A stretch of DNA of 64,000 nt, taken from contig JBHAEG010000048.1 of NCBI GenBank assembly GCA_041855445.1, forward strand, positions 3,755 to 67,754, read 5' to 3'. This DNA is from Faucicola sp041855445 (lineage in GTDB: Bacteria; Pseudomonadota; Gammaproteobacteria; Pseudomonadales; Moraxellaceae). A program made the translations under genes and the position numbers. The stretch's first letter is position 1. Each line of letters begins with the position of its first letter. The notes under the pieces were generated by a model that was not told the origin of the DNA, did no database searches, and saw nothing but the letters and a program-made list of their open reading frames with translations. Below are positions 34,930 through 45,100 of the stretch, piece after piece.

Positions 34930-36411
34930 ATGAATATATTCTCACCCACCCAAGAGCAACAACAAGCATTATCAATGGCGTTGTCTCGACAATCATTTAA
35001 AATTGTTGCTTATGCAGGAGCAGGCAAAACCTCAACATTAAATTTAATTGGTAACCAGTTATCAGGTCGAGGATTATATTTAGCATTTAATAAAGCAATT
35101 GCTAATGAGGCTCAACAAAAATTTTCGCAACGAATTGAATGCCGTACTTTTCATTCATTAGCATTTCGTCATGTAAAGCGAGAAATTACAAATAAACTAA
35201 AATTGCCCCGATTTTCTCCCAGTCATTTAGGGCGAGATTTAGGATTAACGCCGTTAAAAATTAAACGAGATGAATGGGAATATAGTAATTATGTGGTATT
35301 AACGCCAGAGCGACAGGCTCGTTTTATCATTGATGCAGTGAGTACATTTTGTAGTACTAGTGCTAGTTATCCAGCTCCTCGGCATTTATTATTTCCAAGC
35401 TGGATTTCTTCAAGTGATGCCGAACAGTTGCGAGAAACTTTATATCCTTTTGTTGAAAAGCGTTGGTTACAGTCTATTGACCCATATCACCCCGCAGGTA
35501 TTGGGCATGATATTTATTTAAAATTGTGGGCGTTGTCAAATCCAGTCATTCCTGCTGATTTTATCTTGTTTGATGAGGCACAAGATGCCGACCCGCTCAT
35601 GATGGGCATTTTAATTAATCAGCCAACCCAAGTAATTTATGTTGGCGATGCTCATCAACAAATTTATGAATGGCGTGGTGCAGTCAATGCCATGAAACGT
35701 TTACCATTACCAGAAACATTATTAACGCAATCGTTTCGTTTTGGCGAAAAAATCGCCGATATTGCCAATTTATTTTTGCGAGCATTACAAGAAACAGTAC
35801 CATTGCGAGGTAATCCTGAATGTTATTCAACATTAGGTAAAAGTTTGGTTCATGGTAAAAAAGATGCGATTTTATGTCGTACCAATGCTAATGCGATGTT
35901 GAATGTACTAAAAGGACAAAAAGTTGGTCATAAAGTTGCATTGCAGGCGGATACAGAAAGATTACTAAAATTTTGTGAAGCATCAGAACAGTTAAAACTG
36001 AATAAACCTGCGTATGCCGTGCCAGAATTGGCATATTTTAATAATTGGCAAGAGGTGCAAGAATATGCTGAAAGTAATGAAGGTAGCGATTTTAAAACGT
36101 TGGTGACATTAATTGATGAATATGGTACAAGCACAATTAAACAAGCCATACAGAATTTAGTTGAGCCAGATAAAGCAGATTATATTGTTTCAACGGCTCA
36201 TAAAGCCAAAGGTTTAGAGTGGTCACGGGTACAAATTGATAATGATTTTCAATATACAATTACGATTGCTAATAAAACAGTGAAAATTAGTCCTGAAGAA
36301 TTGCGATTACTATATGTTGCTTGTACACGTGGAAAAATTAATTTAGATATTTATCATTTGATGAATATTATTCAGGCATTAGAACAACAATATCAAGTAT
36401 ATTATGAATAA
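34930..36411 (+). CDS. UvrD/Rep-like superfamily I DNA helicase
   Basis: 493 aa, shorter than UvrD or Rep (~700). Motif I AYAGAGKTST (~28-37), motif II FDEAQDADPL, motif III YVGDAHQQIYEWRGA, motif IV QSFRFGEKIADIA, motif V STAHKAKGLEW and motif VI LLYVACTRGKINL are all present; the 2B insertion domain is reduced. Expected to be an ATP-dependent 3'-5' DNA translocase or helicase; its role is unknown. It lies 39 bp after tatC but seems unrelated to it. Confidence 0.88.
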   Translation: MNIFSPTQEQQQALSMALSRQSFKIVAYAGAGKTSTLNLIGNQLSGRGLYLAFNKAIANEAQQKFSQRIECRTFHSLAFRHVKREITNKLKLPRFSPSHLGRDLGLTPLKIKRDEWEYSNYVVLTPERQARFIIDAVSTFCSTSASYPAPRHLLFPSWISSSDAEQLRETLYPFVEKRWLQSIDPYHPAGIGHDIYLKLWALSNPVIPADFILFDEAQDADPLMMGILINQPTQVIYVGDAHQQIYEWRGAVNAMKRLPLPETLLTQSFRFGEKIADIANLFLRALQETVPLRGNPECYSTLGKSLVHGKKDAILCRTNANAMLNVLKGQKVGHKVALQADTERLLKFCEASEQLKLNKPAYAVPELAYFNNWQEVQEYAESNEGSDFKTLVTLIDEYGTSTIKQAIQNLVEPDKADYIVSTAHKAKGLEWSRVQIDNDFQYTITIANKTVKISPEELRLLYVACTRGKINLDIYHLMNIIQALEQQYQVYYE

Positions 36412-36426
36412 AAACAACACATAACA

Positions 36427-36458
36427 AAAACCGTATCGCAGTTTGACGTTACGGTTTT
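36427..36458. terminator. Bidirectional terminator downstream of the helicase gene
   Basis: Arms AAAACCGTA (36427-36435) and TACGGTTTT (36450-36458); A/T runs on both sides; it separates convergent genes. Confidence 0.7.
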
Positions 36459-36478
36459 GATAATATGACAAATATGAA

Positions 36479-36970
36479 TTAGTTTGCAGGCTTAGCTTCT
36501 TCAGTAGGTTTAGCATTATCAGCGGTTGCAGTATTGGCAGTTGCTTCGGTAGGTTTAGCGTTATCAGCGGTCGCAGTGCTGGCAGTTGCTTCAGCAGGTT
36601 TAGCGTTATCAGCGGTTGCAGTGCTGGCAGTTGCTTCGGCAGGTTTAGCGTTATCAGCGGTCGCAGTGCTAGCAGTTGCTTCAGCAGGTTTAGCGTTATC
36701 AGCGGTTGCAGTATTGGCAGTTGCTTCGGCAGGTTGCTCAGTTGTTGCAGTTTCGGTTTTGGCTGTGTCAGTCGTTGCAGGTGCAGAGGCTTCAGGGGCA
36801 GTTGTTGCTTCTACAGTCTTATTAAGTGCTTGAACATCAACATGGTCACCTGCGGGACGTAAAAATGCTGATATGCCAATTAGCAAAACGATTGACAAGA
36901 AAGTTACAATGCCAATTAATGCAAAGAGAATTTCTTTTTTAGGGTTGTTATCCACTACATCATGTGCCAT
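36479..36970 (-). CDS. Small membrane-anchored protein with 15-residue Ala/Thr-rich repeats
   Basis: 163 aa from ATG 36970 (MAHDVVDNNPKKEILF), preferred over ATG 36979 because GAGG lies about 8 bp upstream. A short cytoplasmic segment and one membrane helix (~15-37, ILFALIGIVTFLSIVLLIG) precede a periplasmic region made of five tandem 15-residue units like PAEATASTATADNAK. The region is rich in Ala, Thr, Glu and Asp and probably disordered. I do not recognise the protein; such tails occur in envelope proteins that span the periplasm. It is followed by lnt on the same strand with a 108-bp gap (36479 end to 37078 is upstream; the gene reads away from lnt's 3' end). Confidence 0.75.
   Translation of the reverse strand: MAHDVVDNNPKKEILFALIGIVTFLSIVLLIGISAFLRPAGDHVDVQALNKTVEATTAPEASAPATTDTAKTETATTEQPAEATANTATADNAKPAEATASTATADNAKPAEATASTATADNAKPAEATASTATADNAKPTEATANTATADNAKPTEEAKPAN
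36480..36735 (-). repeat. 45-bp tandem repeat, about five copies, in frame
   Basis: Units of 45 bp encode 15 residues (PAEATASTATADNAK with Asn/Ser and Ala/Thr variants). The copies are nearly identical at the DNA level, so recombination could change copy number without loss of frame. Confidence 0.85.
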
Positions 36971-37077
36971 TATAAACACCTCTACAAGTTTGATAAATCA
37001 TTTACCGTCTATTATAACGAAAGTCTGTTACTATTATATACTAAAATTTTACATTCTATTGAAAAACCTTGCTGTTT

Positions 37078-38655
37078 TTAGATGTTTTTGCTAATTTTTC
37101 TGCCAAACCAGCTAAATAATAATAACAGTCCACACCATGCCAACACAGGATAACTGCCCCATTGCATAAATGGTGTTGTACCTGTACGGGCTTCGACTTC
37201 GCCTCTTAAGACTGTTCGTTGAAATTGTGGAGCTTTTTTTACGATTTTACCTTTATCGTTAATAATCGCCGTCACTCCTGTGTTAGTTGCTCGTAAAAAC
37301 CAACGTCCCGTTTCAATAGAACGCATTTGTACCATTTGTAAATGTTGCAAAGGCCCTGCCGATGTGCCAAACCACGCATCATTTGAAACAGTCAATAAAA
37401 AGTCAGTATTTTTAGCATTGTTACGAGTGGTATCAGGATAAGCCACTTCATAACAAATTGCCACCCCCATGGCTCGCTGTTTGACATTTAGTGGAGACTG
37501 ATTGTTTGAACCTGCCCGAAAACTTAACTGCCCGCCCATCAAATCAGGCAATGCCCAATTTAAAGCTCCCTCAAAAGGAATATATTCACCCACAGGAACA
37601 AGATTTTGTTTTTTGTACAGTCCAGATGATGCCGTTCCCAAAGCCATCACACTGTTATAAAATGGTTCATAACTATCAACTTTTGGGTCATATGCTTCCA
37701 CATCTTGGTAAGGAATGCCAGTTACCCACGCACTATTATATTCTTTAGCAATTTTTACGACTTCAACAATAAATGCCCAAGCCTCTGTTTGAAACATTGG
37801 AATAGAAGCTTCAGGCCAAATGACCATATCTTGCCCCCATTCCGTTGCAGAAAGTTTAGCATAAATGGCAAGGGTTTCCATCTGATAATCAGCCAGCCAT
37901 TTTAAATCTTGAGGAATATTGCCTTGAATTAATGAAACACTCAAATTTTGGCTGTTTTCTTTAGGTTTTGTCCATTGAGGTGAAACCAACCAAAGTCCAC
38001 ACATTATTACTAAAAAGCTTATCGCAGGTAATAAATATCGATAACGTTTGCGAATGAGTTCTATTAAGGTTGCAGAAATAAACACTGCGACAAAACTAAT
38101 GGCAAATACCCCAAACACAGGAGCGATACTGGTTGCCCAGTCTTCTTCGGTAAACGCATAACCAACAAATAACCATGGAAATCCTGTAAAAAGCCATGTT
38201 TTTAACCATTCTTGTAATACCCATAATGAAGCAAAACTGGCAGGCTGTTTACCAAAAAAACGATTGAAGATAACAGCCATCACCCCATGAAACAGCCCCA
38301 TCACAATCCCAACAAAACCAATCATCAATAATGCTAAAAATGCAGGCGTATTACCATAAGTATGAATTGACGTATATAGCCAAAATGCCCCAACACACCA
38401 TAGCCCCATGCCATACATTTCCCCAATCCAAAATGCTTGCCAATTTGACATTGGGTGAATGAGTAGAGCATATAAAATAGCAGGAGATAATAACGCAATT
38501 CCCCAAATATAATAAGGGGCTAACGCAAATAAAAATATCGCCCCTGCAAGCCATGCAAGAATAGCTCGAGGTAATAACGAAATTTGTTCATTTTCAATGG
38601 CTTCATGATGTTTTAAATCAAGCTGTTGTTTGAGGGAATGGGTAGTTAAACGCAT
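37078..38655 (-). CDS. lnt: Apolipoprotein N-acyltransferase
   Basis: 525 aa. About six to seven N-terminal membrane helices (~25-225), then a periplasmic nitrilase-like domain (~225-490) with the catalytic triad: Glu in VIWPEASIPMF, Lys in SGLYKKQNLVPVGEYIPF and Cys in GVAICYEVAYPD; a final helix closes the protein. Lnt adds the third acyl chain to lipoproteins in the inner membrane, needed for their Lol transport. It lies downstream of the retron operon on the same strand, separated by 232 bp with a hairpin. Confidence 0.96.
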   Translation of the reverse strand: MRLTTHSLKQQLDLKHHEAIENEQISLLPRAILAWLAGAIFLFALAPYYIWGIALLSPAILYALLIHPMSNWQAFWIGEMYGMGLWCVGAFWLYTSIHTYGNTPAFLALLMIGFVGIVMGLFHGVMAVIFNRFFGKQPASFASLWVLQEWLKTWLFTGFPWLFVGYAFTEEDWATSIAPVFGVFAISFVAVFISATLIELIRKRYRYLLPAISFLVIMCGLWLVSPQWTKPKENSQNLSVSLIQGNIPQDLKWLADYQMETLAIYAKLSATEWGQDMVIWPEASIPMFQTEAWAFIVEVVKIAKEYNSAWVTGIPYQDVEAYDPKVDSYEPFYNSVMALGTASSGLYKKQNLVPVGEYIPFEGALNWALPDLMGGQLSFRAGSNNQSPLNVKQRAMGVAICYEVAYPDTTRNNAKNTDFLLTVSNDAWFGTSAGPLQHLQMVQMRSIETGRWFLRATNTGVTAIINDKGKIVKKAPQFQRTVLRGEVEARTGTTPFMQWGSYPVLAWCGLLLLFSWFGRKISKNI

Positions 38656-38809
38656 ATAATTATCTCAAAAGCAATATTAATTAATAAGTTTTCCTAGCAA
38701 AATCATGCGTTTGATTGAAAATATAACAAGACAGGATACATCATGATAAAATATAACGACACGGATTTTATCAGATAGAAAATTGAAGTTCAATTATTAT
38801 TCATGAAGA

Positions 38810-38848
38810 AAAGCAAAATTAGGACAATGCTCAAACATGGCATTGTCC
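38810..38848 (-). terminator. Probable terminator of the retron operon
   Basis: On the minus strand a 9-bp stem, GGACAATGC (38840-38848 complement) with GCATTGTCC (38822-38830 complement), 9-nt loop, is followed by TAATTTTGCTTTTC. It lies 40 bp after the reverse transcriptase stop. Confidence 0.6.
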
Positions 38849-38887
38849 ATCAGGTTAAAATGATTTAGCGTAAGGGATAAAAATCGT

Positions 38888-40228
38888 TTATTGTTGGTTT
38901 TTTTCTATCGCTGTTAAACGTTGAATAAATGCTTTACCCAGTTTAGGCTCAGTCATGGCAATAAAACTGGCAAACCCTTTTAAGCGAGCAATGCTTTCGC
39001 CTTCGGGCAGTGCCTTGCCTTGTTCTAAATTAAAAACCGCTGAACGCAACATACGTTTAATATGACGTGGCACACGAGGTGAGCCATCACCATTAACAAT
39101 CAGCCCTGTTACCTGTTGGCTATTACCATGACGGATAATTTTGGTTTTTTTGCGATGAATAGCAAATCCTTCTTCGCTTAGCACTTTGGCAACTGAGCCT
39201 AATAACTGACTGATAAGGGTTTTTTCTGCTTCGTGAGAAATATCAGTGTTGGCAGGCAAGCTAAAAGTCAAATCGTCCGCATAACGACTATAACGCAACC
39301 CAAGTTTCTCAGCCAATCCTGTCAAACGGCGGTCAAGATTTAAACAAATAATATTTGTTAAGGCAGGACTGGTGGGGGCTCCTTGTGGTAAACAACGCTC
39401 TGCTAGGGCGACATAATAGGTGGTGTTTTGATGTTTGATGATTTCTCTGGGGGCTTCAGTGCATAATAACGCCAACAAAGTAGCAATTTGTTCTTGGTAG
39501 CCTGCATGACGGAACACGCCTTTAACCCGTTTTTGGCTGATTGATGGAAAAAAGTCTTGAATGTCTAGTTTGATAAGCAATCGGCTATTGGTATGAATAT
39601 TGGCATTGCTAGCGATGGATTTATCACGGATAAACCCATGTGCTGAACCATGTATCATTAAATTATTTAAAATATTATCCAAAATCCAACGCTGTACACT
39701 TTTTAATAATGGAATAGGCGCCCAAATCTGTCTAGCTGAACCATTACGTTTGGCAATGGTAAAATGATGATAAGGCAAATAGGTCGCCACTTCTCGTTGA
39801 TAACATAAACCTTTTAATTGAGGAATGGTTAGGTTTAGTTGCTTGGCCAATTGCTGAGGATTTTTAAACACTGGTAATTGATTTTCAACCAAACGTTTTT
39901 GGGCATCGGCTAAATCCCATTTATCCGCACTGGTATCATCAGACCAATAAATGCCTTGCCCTAAATGCACAATATGATTGGCTTTATAGGCTTGCCAAGT
40001 GTCTTTTTGTATTTGACGTTTAGCCTGAGCCTCTTGTTTTAGGGTTTTTTTATAACGCTCTCGTTCTTTTTTACTCATTTGGTCAATGGGTCGGCGTTCT
40101 AATAAAAATCCTTGTTTACGCAATTGCTGTTGTATGTATTGATAACGTCCGCCTGCCTCTTCAATGGCGTGCCAACGTTGTTCCCATTGTTGTTGTAAAC
40201 TTTGTTGATTTGAATGACGATTTGACAT
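38888..40228 (-). CDS. Retron-type reverse transcriptase
   Basis: 446 aa RNA-directed DNA polymerase. It has a charged helical N-terminal extension (1-120), then a retron RT core: LAKQLNLTIPQLKGL (~127-141), QIWAPIPLLKSVQRWIL (~167-183), the retron NAxxH motif N208-A-N-I-H212, catalytic LDIQDFF (Asp222), QGAPTSPAL (282-290), YADDLTFS with catalytic Asp318/Asp319, and VTGLIVN (373-379), the region-Y VTG motif of retrons. Retron RTs prime on the 2'-OH of a G in a dedicated ncRNA to make msDNA, and act with effectors in anti-phage defence. It is the last of four tightly spaced minus-strand genes (3-bp gap to the SWIM gene). A matching ncRNA is found at 52178-52417 on the other strand. Group II intron or DGR origin is unlikely: no maturase domain and no template repeat seen. 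Confidence 0.95.
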   Translation of the reverse strand: MSNRHSNQQSLQQQWEQRWHAIEEAGGRYQYIQQQLRKQGFLLERRPIDQMSKKERERYKKTLKQEAQAKRQIQKDTWQAYKANHIVHLGQGIYWSDDTSADKWDLADAQKRLVENQLPVFKNPQQLAKQLNLTIPQLKGLCYQREVATYLPYHHFTIAKRNGSARQIWAPIPLLKSVQRWILDNILNNLMIHGSAHGFIRDKSIASNANIHTNSRLLIKLDIQDFFPSISQKRVKGVFRHAGYQEQIATLLALLCTEAPREIIKHQNTTYYVALAERCLPQGAPTSPALTNIICLNLDRRLTGLAEKLGLRYSRYADDLTFSLPANTDISHEAEKTLISQLLGSVAKVLSEEGFAIHRKKTKIIRHGNSQQVTGLIVNGDGSPRVPRHIKRMLRSAVFNLEQGKALPEGESIARLKGFASFIAMTEPKLGKAFIQRLTAIEKNQQ

Positions 40229-40231
40229 GGC

Positions 40232-42136
40232 TTAAATCACCTGATTTTCTAAAAAGCCAGTGGCTTGAATATGGGCAATATGGGTTAAAAATGCACGATG
40301 GGCGGTCTGAGGTTGATTAAATACAAATTGCTGACGACCTGCTTTTTTACCACCAATACGTTCAATAATGACCTTTTTTTGATTTAACGTAATTTGAATT
40401 TGCTCAATCTGACGATGATTTGATGTCGTTTGAGGCTGTTGTTTTAAACGTTTACTAAATAAACGGGTCTCTTGCCAACGTTGTTTTGGGTCTTTTTTGG
40501 CATCATAATGAGCATAAGCAATGCGTAAAGCAATCAAATGACTACAAGCCCCTTGCATTAAACGATGTTGTAAAAATTGTGGACAACTGCACTCAGCATG
40601 GCTAACCATGCCTTCTTCGTTTAATTGTAGCTTACTGTGATAGCTTCTGCGGTCTTCGCTGACCTCAATATCCGCACAAATATCTACGCCTTTGCTGGGA
40701 ACGATATGAACCAAAAAATTACTGATGGCATTGGGGCGAGAGGCAATGTCATAAGCATGTTTTTGTGCCAAATTTGAATAGGCAAAATCTTGCATTGCAA
40801 GCGGTTCATCAGTCAATGGACGATAATAATACAGTTGCTGGGTGGCATCATAGCGAATAAAGCCTTGTTGTGCCAATTGTAACAATAATGGACGTAATTG
40901 GGCTGGTGTGAGGGTTAATTGCTTGGCTAAAGTTTTTAGCGAGCAAGGTTTTTGTTGTAAGGCTTCAAGCAGGCTTGCTGAGGTTGATTGATTATTTGTT
41001 TGGCCATCTGGGCGTTTTGGCAATAATAAATCAAAATTTAAGGCTTGCGACCAATTGGCTTGGCTAAATCCTGTCATGGCAAAGGTCAAATGAAAACCCT
41101 CACCACGCAAATGCCAATAACTAGGCATGCCTTGCCCCAATAAACTGACTTCAATATGTTTAGTATAAGGAAATACTTTTTTTAATAAAGCTAAGCGTCT
41201 TCTGCCCCATAAACGAATGACTTTAGCGATTTTACCTTGATAGGGCTGGCTGTTGCTTTGAATGACGGTATCAAACGGTTCAAGCATCAATGTTGGGTAT
41301 TTATTTGGTGATAATTCAATCACCAGCCCACGTTTTTTGCCTTTAATGTCTGCTTTCATGCGTAATTCAAACAATATGTTATATAACGCCACAGGGTCAA
41401 GGCTAAAAGTATCTTGGCTTAATTGGATAGCTGACTGCACTTGTAACAAAGAGCGTATCCATGTTTTTGGTACATTGATGCGTTTTTCAATGACTTCTAG
41501 GGTATCATTGGTCGTTTCTTTTAAGGTTTGTAAAGCAATTGCCTCATGCCCAATATCCAAATGAGTCGTGCGATAACTGCGGATTTGTTCAATGCCTTGT
41601 AATAAAGTAGAGCTATAATCAATATTGGTCGTGCCATATACCACATTATCGACATTATCAAATAGTTGATGATGAAACGTTAATTGGGCATAACAGCCTT
41701 CATCTTTGCTAAATACTTCAAAAGTTACGCCTTGTTCATGAACCTGCACAATCGGGTCGAGAATGCAATATGCCAAAGGGTCATTATTAAATACCCAATC
41801 AAAATAAGCACGTTGGGCAGAAAATAAATTAGCATTTGCCGAGTTTCGTTTCATCTGCATAAAAGCGGTGTATGCTGAGCGGTCTTTTGGCACATAGCGA
41901 TAATCACTGCTAACAATATCAAATAAAGCAAGCAAACAATCCCGAAATAATAATGGCTGTTTTACATTGGCATGAAAAGCGACCTCAGAGCGGTTAAGCT
42001 GAGCAAATAGTGCCACATGGTCAGCATGAACTTGACTGGGCTGTCCATAATCAAGTCGCATTTGTAAGCCTGTTTTTGTTTGAGCAGTCGCATTGACTGG
42101 CTCTTGGCTACTGGTTGTCAAAGAGTGTGTCATCAT
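40232..42136 (-). CDS. Winged-helix / SWIM zinc-finger protein of the retron operon
   Basis: 634 aa. A long N-terminal part without recognised fold (1-380) is followed by a winged-helix segment (~387-440, SLLEALQQKPCSLKTLAKQL...GFIRYD) and a SWIM zinc finger, CSC (516-518) ... CSH (531-533), preceded by a beta-rich stretch. SWIM fingers bind DNA or protein. From memory, a WH-SWIM protein is a defining partner of type XIII retrons; its activity there is unknown. The start codon lies 2 bp after the stop of the HEAT-repeat gene and the stop 3 bp before the RT start, so translation is likely coupled and the stoichiometry matched. Confidence 0.85.
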   Translation of the reverse strand: MMTHSLTTSSQEPVNATAQTKTGLQMRLDYGQPSQVHADHVALFAQLNRSEVAFHANVKQPLLFRDCLLALFDIVSSDYRYVPKDRSAYTAFMQMKRNSANANLFSAQRAYFDWVFNNDPLAYCILDPIVQVHEQGVTFEVFSKDEGCYAQLTFHHQLFDNVDNVVYGTTNIDYSSTLLQGIEQIRSYRTTHLDIGHEAIALQTLKETTNDTLEVIEKRINVPKTWIRSLLQVQSAIQLSQDTFSLDPVALYNILFELRMKADIKGKKRGLVIELSPNKYPTLMLEPFDTVIQSNSQPYQGKIAKVIRLWGRRRLALLKKVFPYTKHIEVSLLGQGMPSYWHLRGEGFHLTFAMTGFSQANWSQALNFDLLLPKRPDGQTNNQSTSASLLEALQQKPCSLKTLAKQLTLTPAQLRPLLLQLAQQGFIRYDATQQLYYYRPLTDEPLAMQDFAYSNLAQKHAYDIASRPNAISNFLVHIVPSKGVDICADIEVSEDRRSYHSKLQLNEEGMVSHAECSCPQFLQHRLMQGACSHLIALRIAYAHYDAKKDPKQRWQETRLFSKRLKQQPQTTSNHRQIEQIQITLNQKKVIIERIGGKKAGRQQFVFNQPQTAHRAFLTHIAHIQATGFLENQVI

Positions 42137-42138
42137 TA

Positions 42139-45100
42139 TTATCCCTTATTGATTTTATCTTGACGGCGTTGATAACGGCGTAATGCCGAAAACGCACTGC
42201 GTTGAATGTCGCTGTCTGGGTCAGTTTGTTGCAGGGTTTGCAATAAATTAGCAACTTCTGGCTGATTGATTTGTCCGATGCCCTCAATGGCACTAATTCG
42301 CAACGCCTCATGTTGTGAGTCATCACTTGCCAATTGATATAATGCGTCAAGATTGGCTGTTTTCACCCATACAATAAGTTGCTCACTGTTAGGTTTTTGT
42401 GTTTCATTGGCAGTGATAAAATCAGCAAAACGTTGTAACAATGAAGGTTTTTCTTGAGTTTTTGGAGGGATTTGACCTTGTGTGATTTGGCTGGCAAGCT
42501 GTTGTAGCTGTGCATCTGCCCAATAATCAACATGACTTAATAAATTTATCCAGTTATTTGACAATGGTGATTTGCGAGCCAATAAAGCTAATAACGCCTG
42601 TTTTAACCAATGATTATGTACTAAAGCAATGGAGGTAATTGCCTGATTGATGGATAATTTTTCATTATCTAATAGCCATTGCAATAGTTGATGCACCTGC
42701 ATTTCATCTTGAGCATAACGCATCAATAACCAAACAAATTGTTCAAGGGTTTTAACTAAACTTTGTTGCTCTTTGGTGTATTGATTGGCAAAAGTTGGCT
42801 CAGTATTGGCTTTTGTTAAGCCATCAATCCAAAGCTGTTTAGTTTGGTTAAACTGTTGCCAGACGATACTTTCAATATCTTTTGACCAAGTATCGACTGA
42901 GTGCTTAGTTAAGTAACGTAATCCCAATTGTTTTTTATCAATAAATTGACTATTAAGCAATACTTTTAAAGTGGTCGTAGACATTTGACTACGTTCAAGT
43001 ATTGCTTGAGTAAGTGTTTTGGCGACTTCATGATTTAGTGATGATAACGTGATGGTACTGATAAAGCTCAATAACTCATCGACGGAGGCAAATTGGCTAA
43101 TCCGTTGTAGGCTTAAACGTTCTTTTAACAATGGATATTTGCTTTGTAATACTGCCCAATCATAAGGATAGACGGTATTTTTATCATTGCCCCAAACAAG
43201 TCCAGCAGTATTTAAGCTAATTTCTAATGCCAAATGATGATTAACATTGCGTAGTAAGGCTAATAATGCTTCACGATTTTTGTCATCAGGATTATATTGC
43301 AACAGTGAAATGGCATGTAGTTGCATATTAGACATATAAGAAGAATGATAGCCTTCATCCTTTTGGATAAATCGGCGAATTTCCTGCCAGCTTTGGTCAG
43401 TATTTAACCAACGCAATCCATTAAGCCAATGTTCAATCGCAGGATTGTACAAGTTTGAGGTTTGGCTTAATTGATTTGCCAATAGTTTAAAAATATGTTG
43501 TCCATAATCCGTTTTGCCCAGATGTCCTAAGGCTTCACTGGCAACATCTTGTAGATAATGGTCATTGTCTTCTGCCAGTTTGATGAGTTTGTCATAAGCC
43601 CGTTCATCAGCAAGCAGACCCAATGCCAGTACTGCACGTCGGCGAATGTTGCCATCGTTATTATGGTCAATGGTTGCCATTAATATTGTAAAGCCATCTT
43701 TGATACCCTGTTTTGCCAAGGCTTCTGCAGATAAGAATTGAATGTCAAAATCTTTGTTGGCTAATGATTGTTGTAAACCAATTAAACTGCCTTGACGGTG
43801 TTCAACACGATAAGTGATTGCCTGAATAATCTTGGCAGTGTATTGACTTGGCATTTGTTTTAAAGCGTGTAACAAAAGATTGTCAATTTGACTTGATAAA
43901 TTTTTATCTTCTACCCATGCCAAATTTTCTAATAATTTAGCAAAATCATGATAATAGGTTTTATTCAGTAAAGTTTGCCCAAGCTGTAACAATATATCAA
44001 CATGGCGAGGATATTGTGTTTCTAGCCAACGTTTATCACTGGACTGATTATCATAATCTTGAATTGATTGGTCAAAACCACTGATAGTTAAAATTGTTTG
44101 ATAAATTTGTGAATGATGATTGCTGTTCTGCTGAAATTTTTCCAGTAGTTTTGGTACGATGCTGACATTTCGCATTTGAGCAATGGTATGATAAATATCG
44201 CTACTATCTAATAAATTTTTTGGACTATCCAATAATGACAATATCTTATCTACATTATCATTAACAAAATATTTTTGAATAAGTTGTAACGCTTGTTTTT
44301 GCTCATGATGATTTTGACTATTTTGCCAAAGCTCAATTAAACCATCTTGATAATCTTGAAGGTTAATCGTTTTCATCGCACATAATTGTTGATATGCTAA
44401 ATAACTTGTTTGCCAATCATCATTATAAATGGCTTGCTGTAACAACTTTTGTTTTTCATGTTGTTGTTGGCTGTCAGTGATTTCTTTCCAACTTTCAACA
44501 ACTTGATGGCGTAATGGTAGATAATACGTTTCAAGTGCTAATAATCCAGCTGATAATGTGCCAATACGTTTGATTAATATTTGATAGGCTTCTTGAGTTA
44601 AAATAGGGCTACTGGTTTTTAATAATTGTTGTAATTGCTGATTGGCTTGGTTATCTTCATGTTTTGATAACCAAAGTGTTAAACCTTGTCGAACGATGTC
44701 AGCATGTGTTGAACTAATCGCAGTTTCTGCCAGTTTATTACTATCAATATCTAATTTTTGTAGACTTTGCCATGCTAAATCACGCACTTTAAAATCGTTA
44801 TGATTTAACAATGATAAAAAAACTTGTTGTACGCTAAGTTGCCAAATTGGATATTTTTTTGCCAAAGCCATCAATTCAGTCATTGCTTTTAGCACAGTAT
44901 TGACATTGCTATAATTGGCTTGTCGTAACACGCCTAACCATGCCCCAAAAGCGACCGATTGCCAATATTGGGCAGAGTCAGAATTAGATGATAATTGTTG
45001 ATTAATAGGTAAGATTTGGGCGTGATAACGTTGATAAAATGGAAGCCATAAACTTTGCCATGCTTGGAATGAGGATTGTTTATTTAATTCATCTAAAATC

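Noticed and set aside
36534..36833. 99-codon plus-strand frame rich in Ala/Val
   Set aside because: It is the complement of the 45-bp repeats of the minus-strand membrane protein.
38888..40228. Group II intron or diversity-generating retroelement RT
   Set aside because: No maturase/endonuclease domain, no intron domain V/VI structure, and no template/variable repeat pair was seen; NAxxH and VTG motifs point to retrons.
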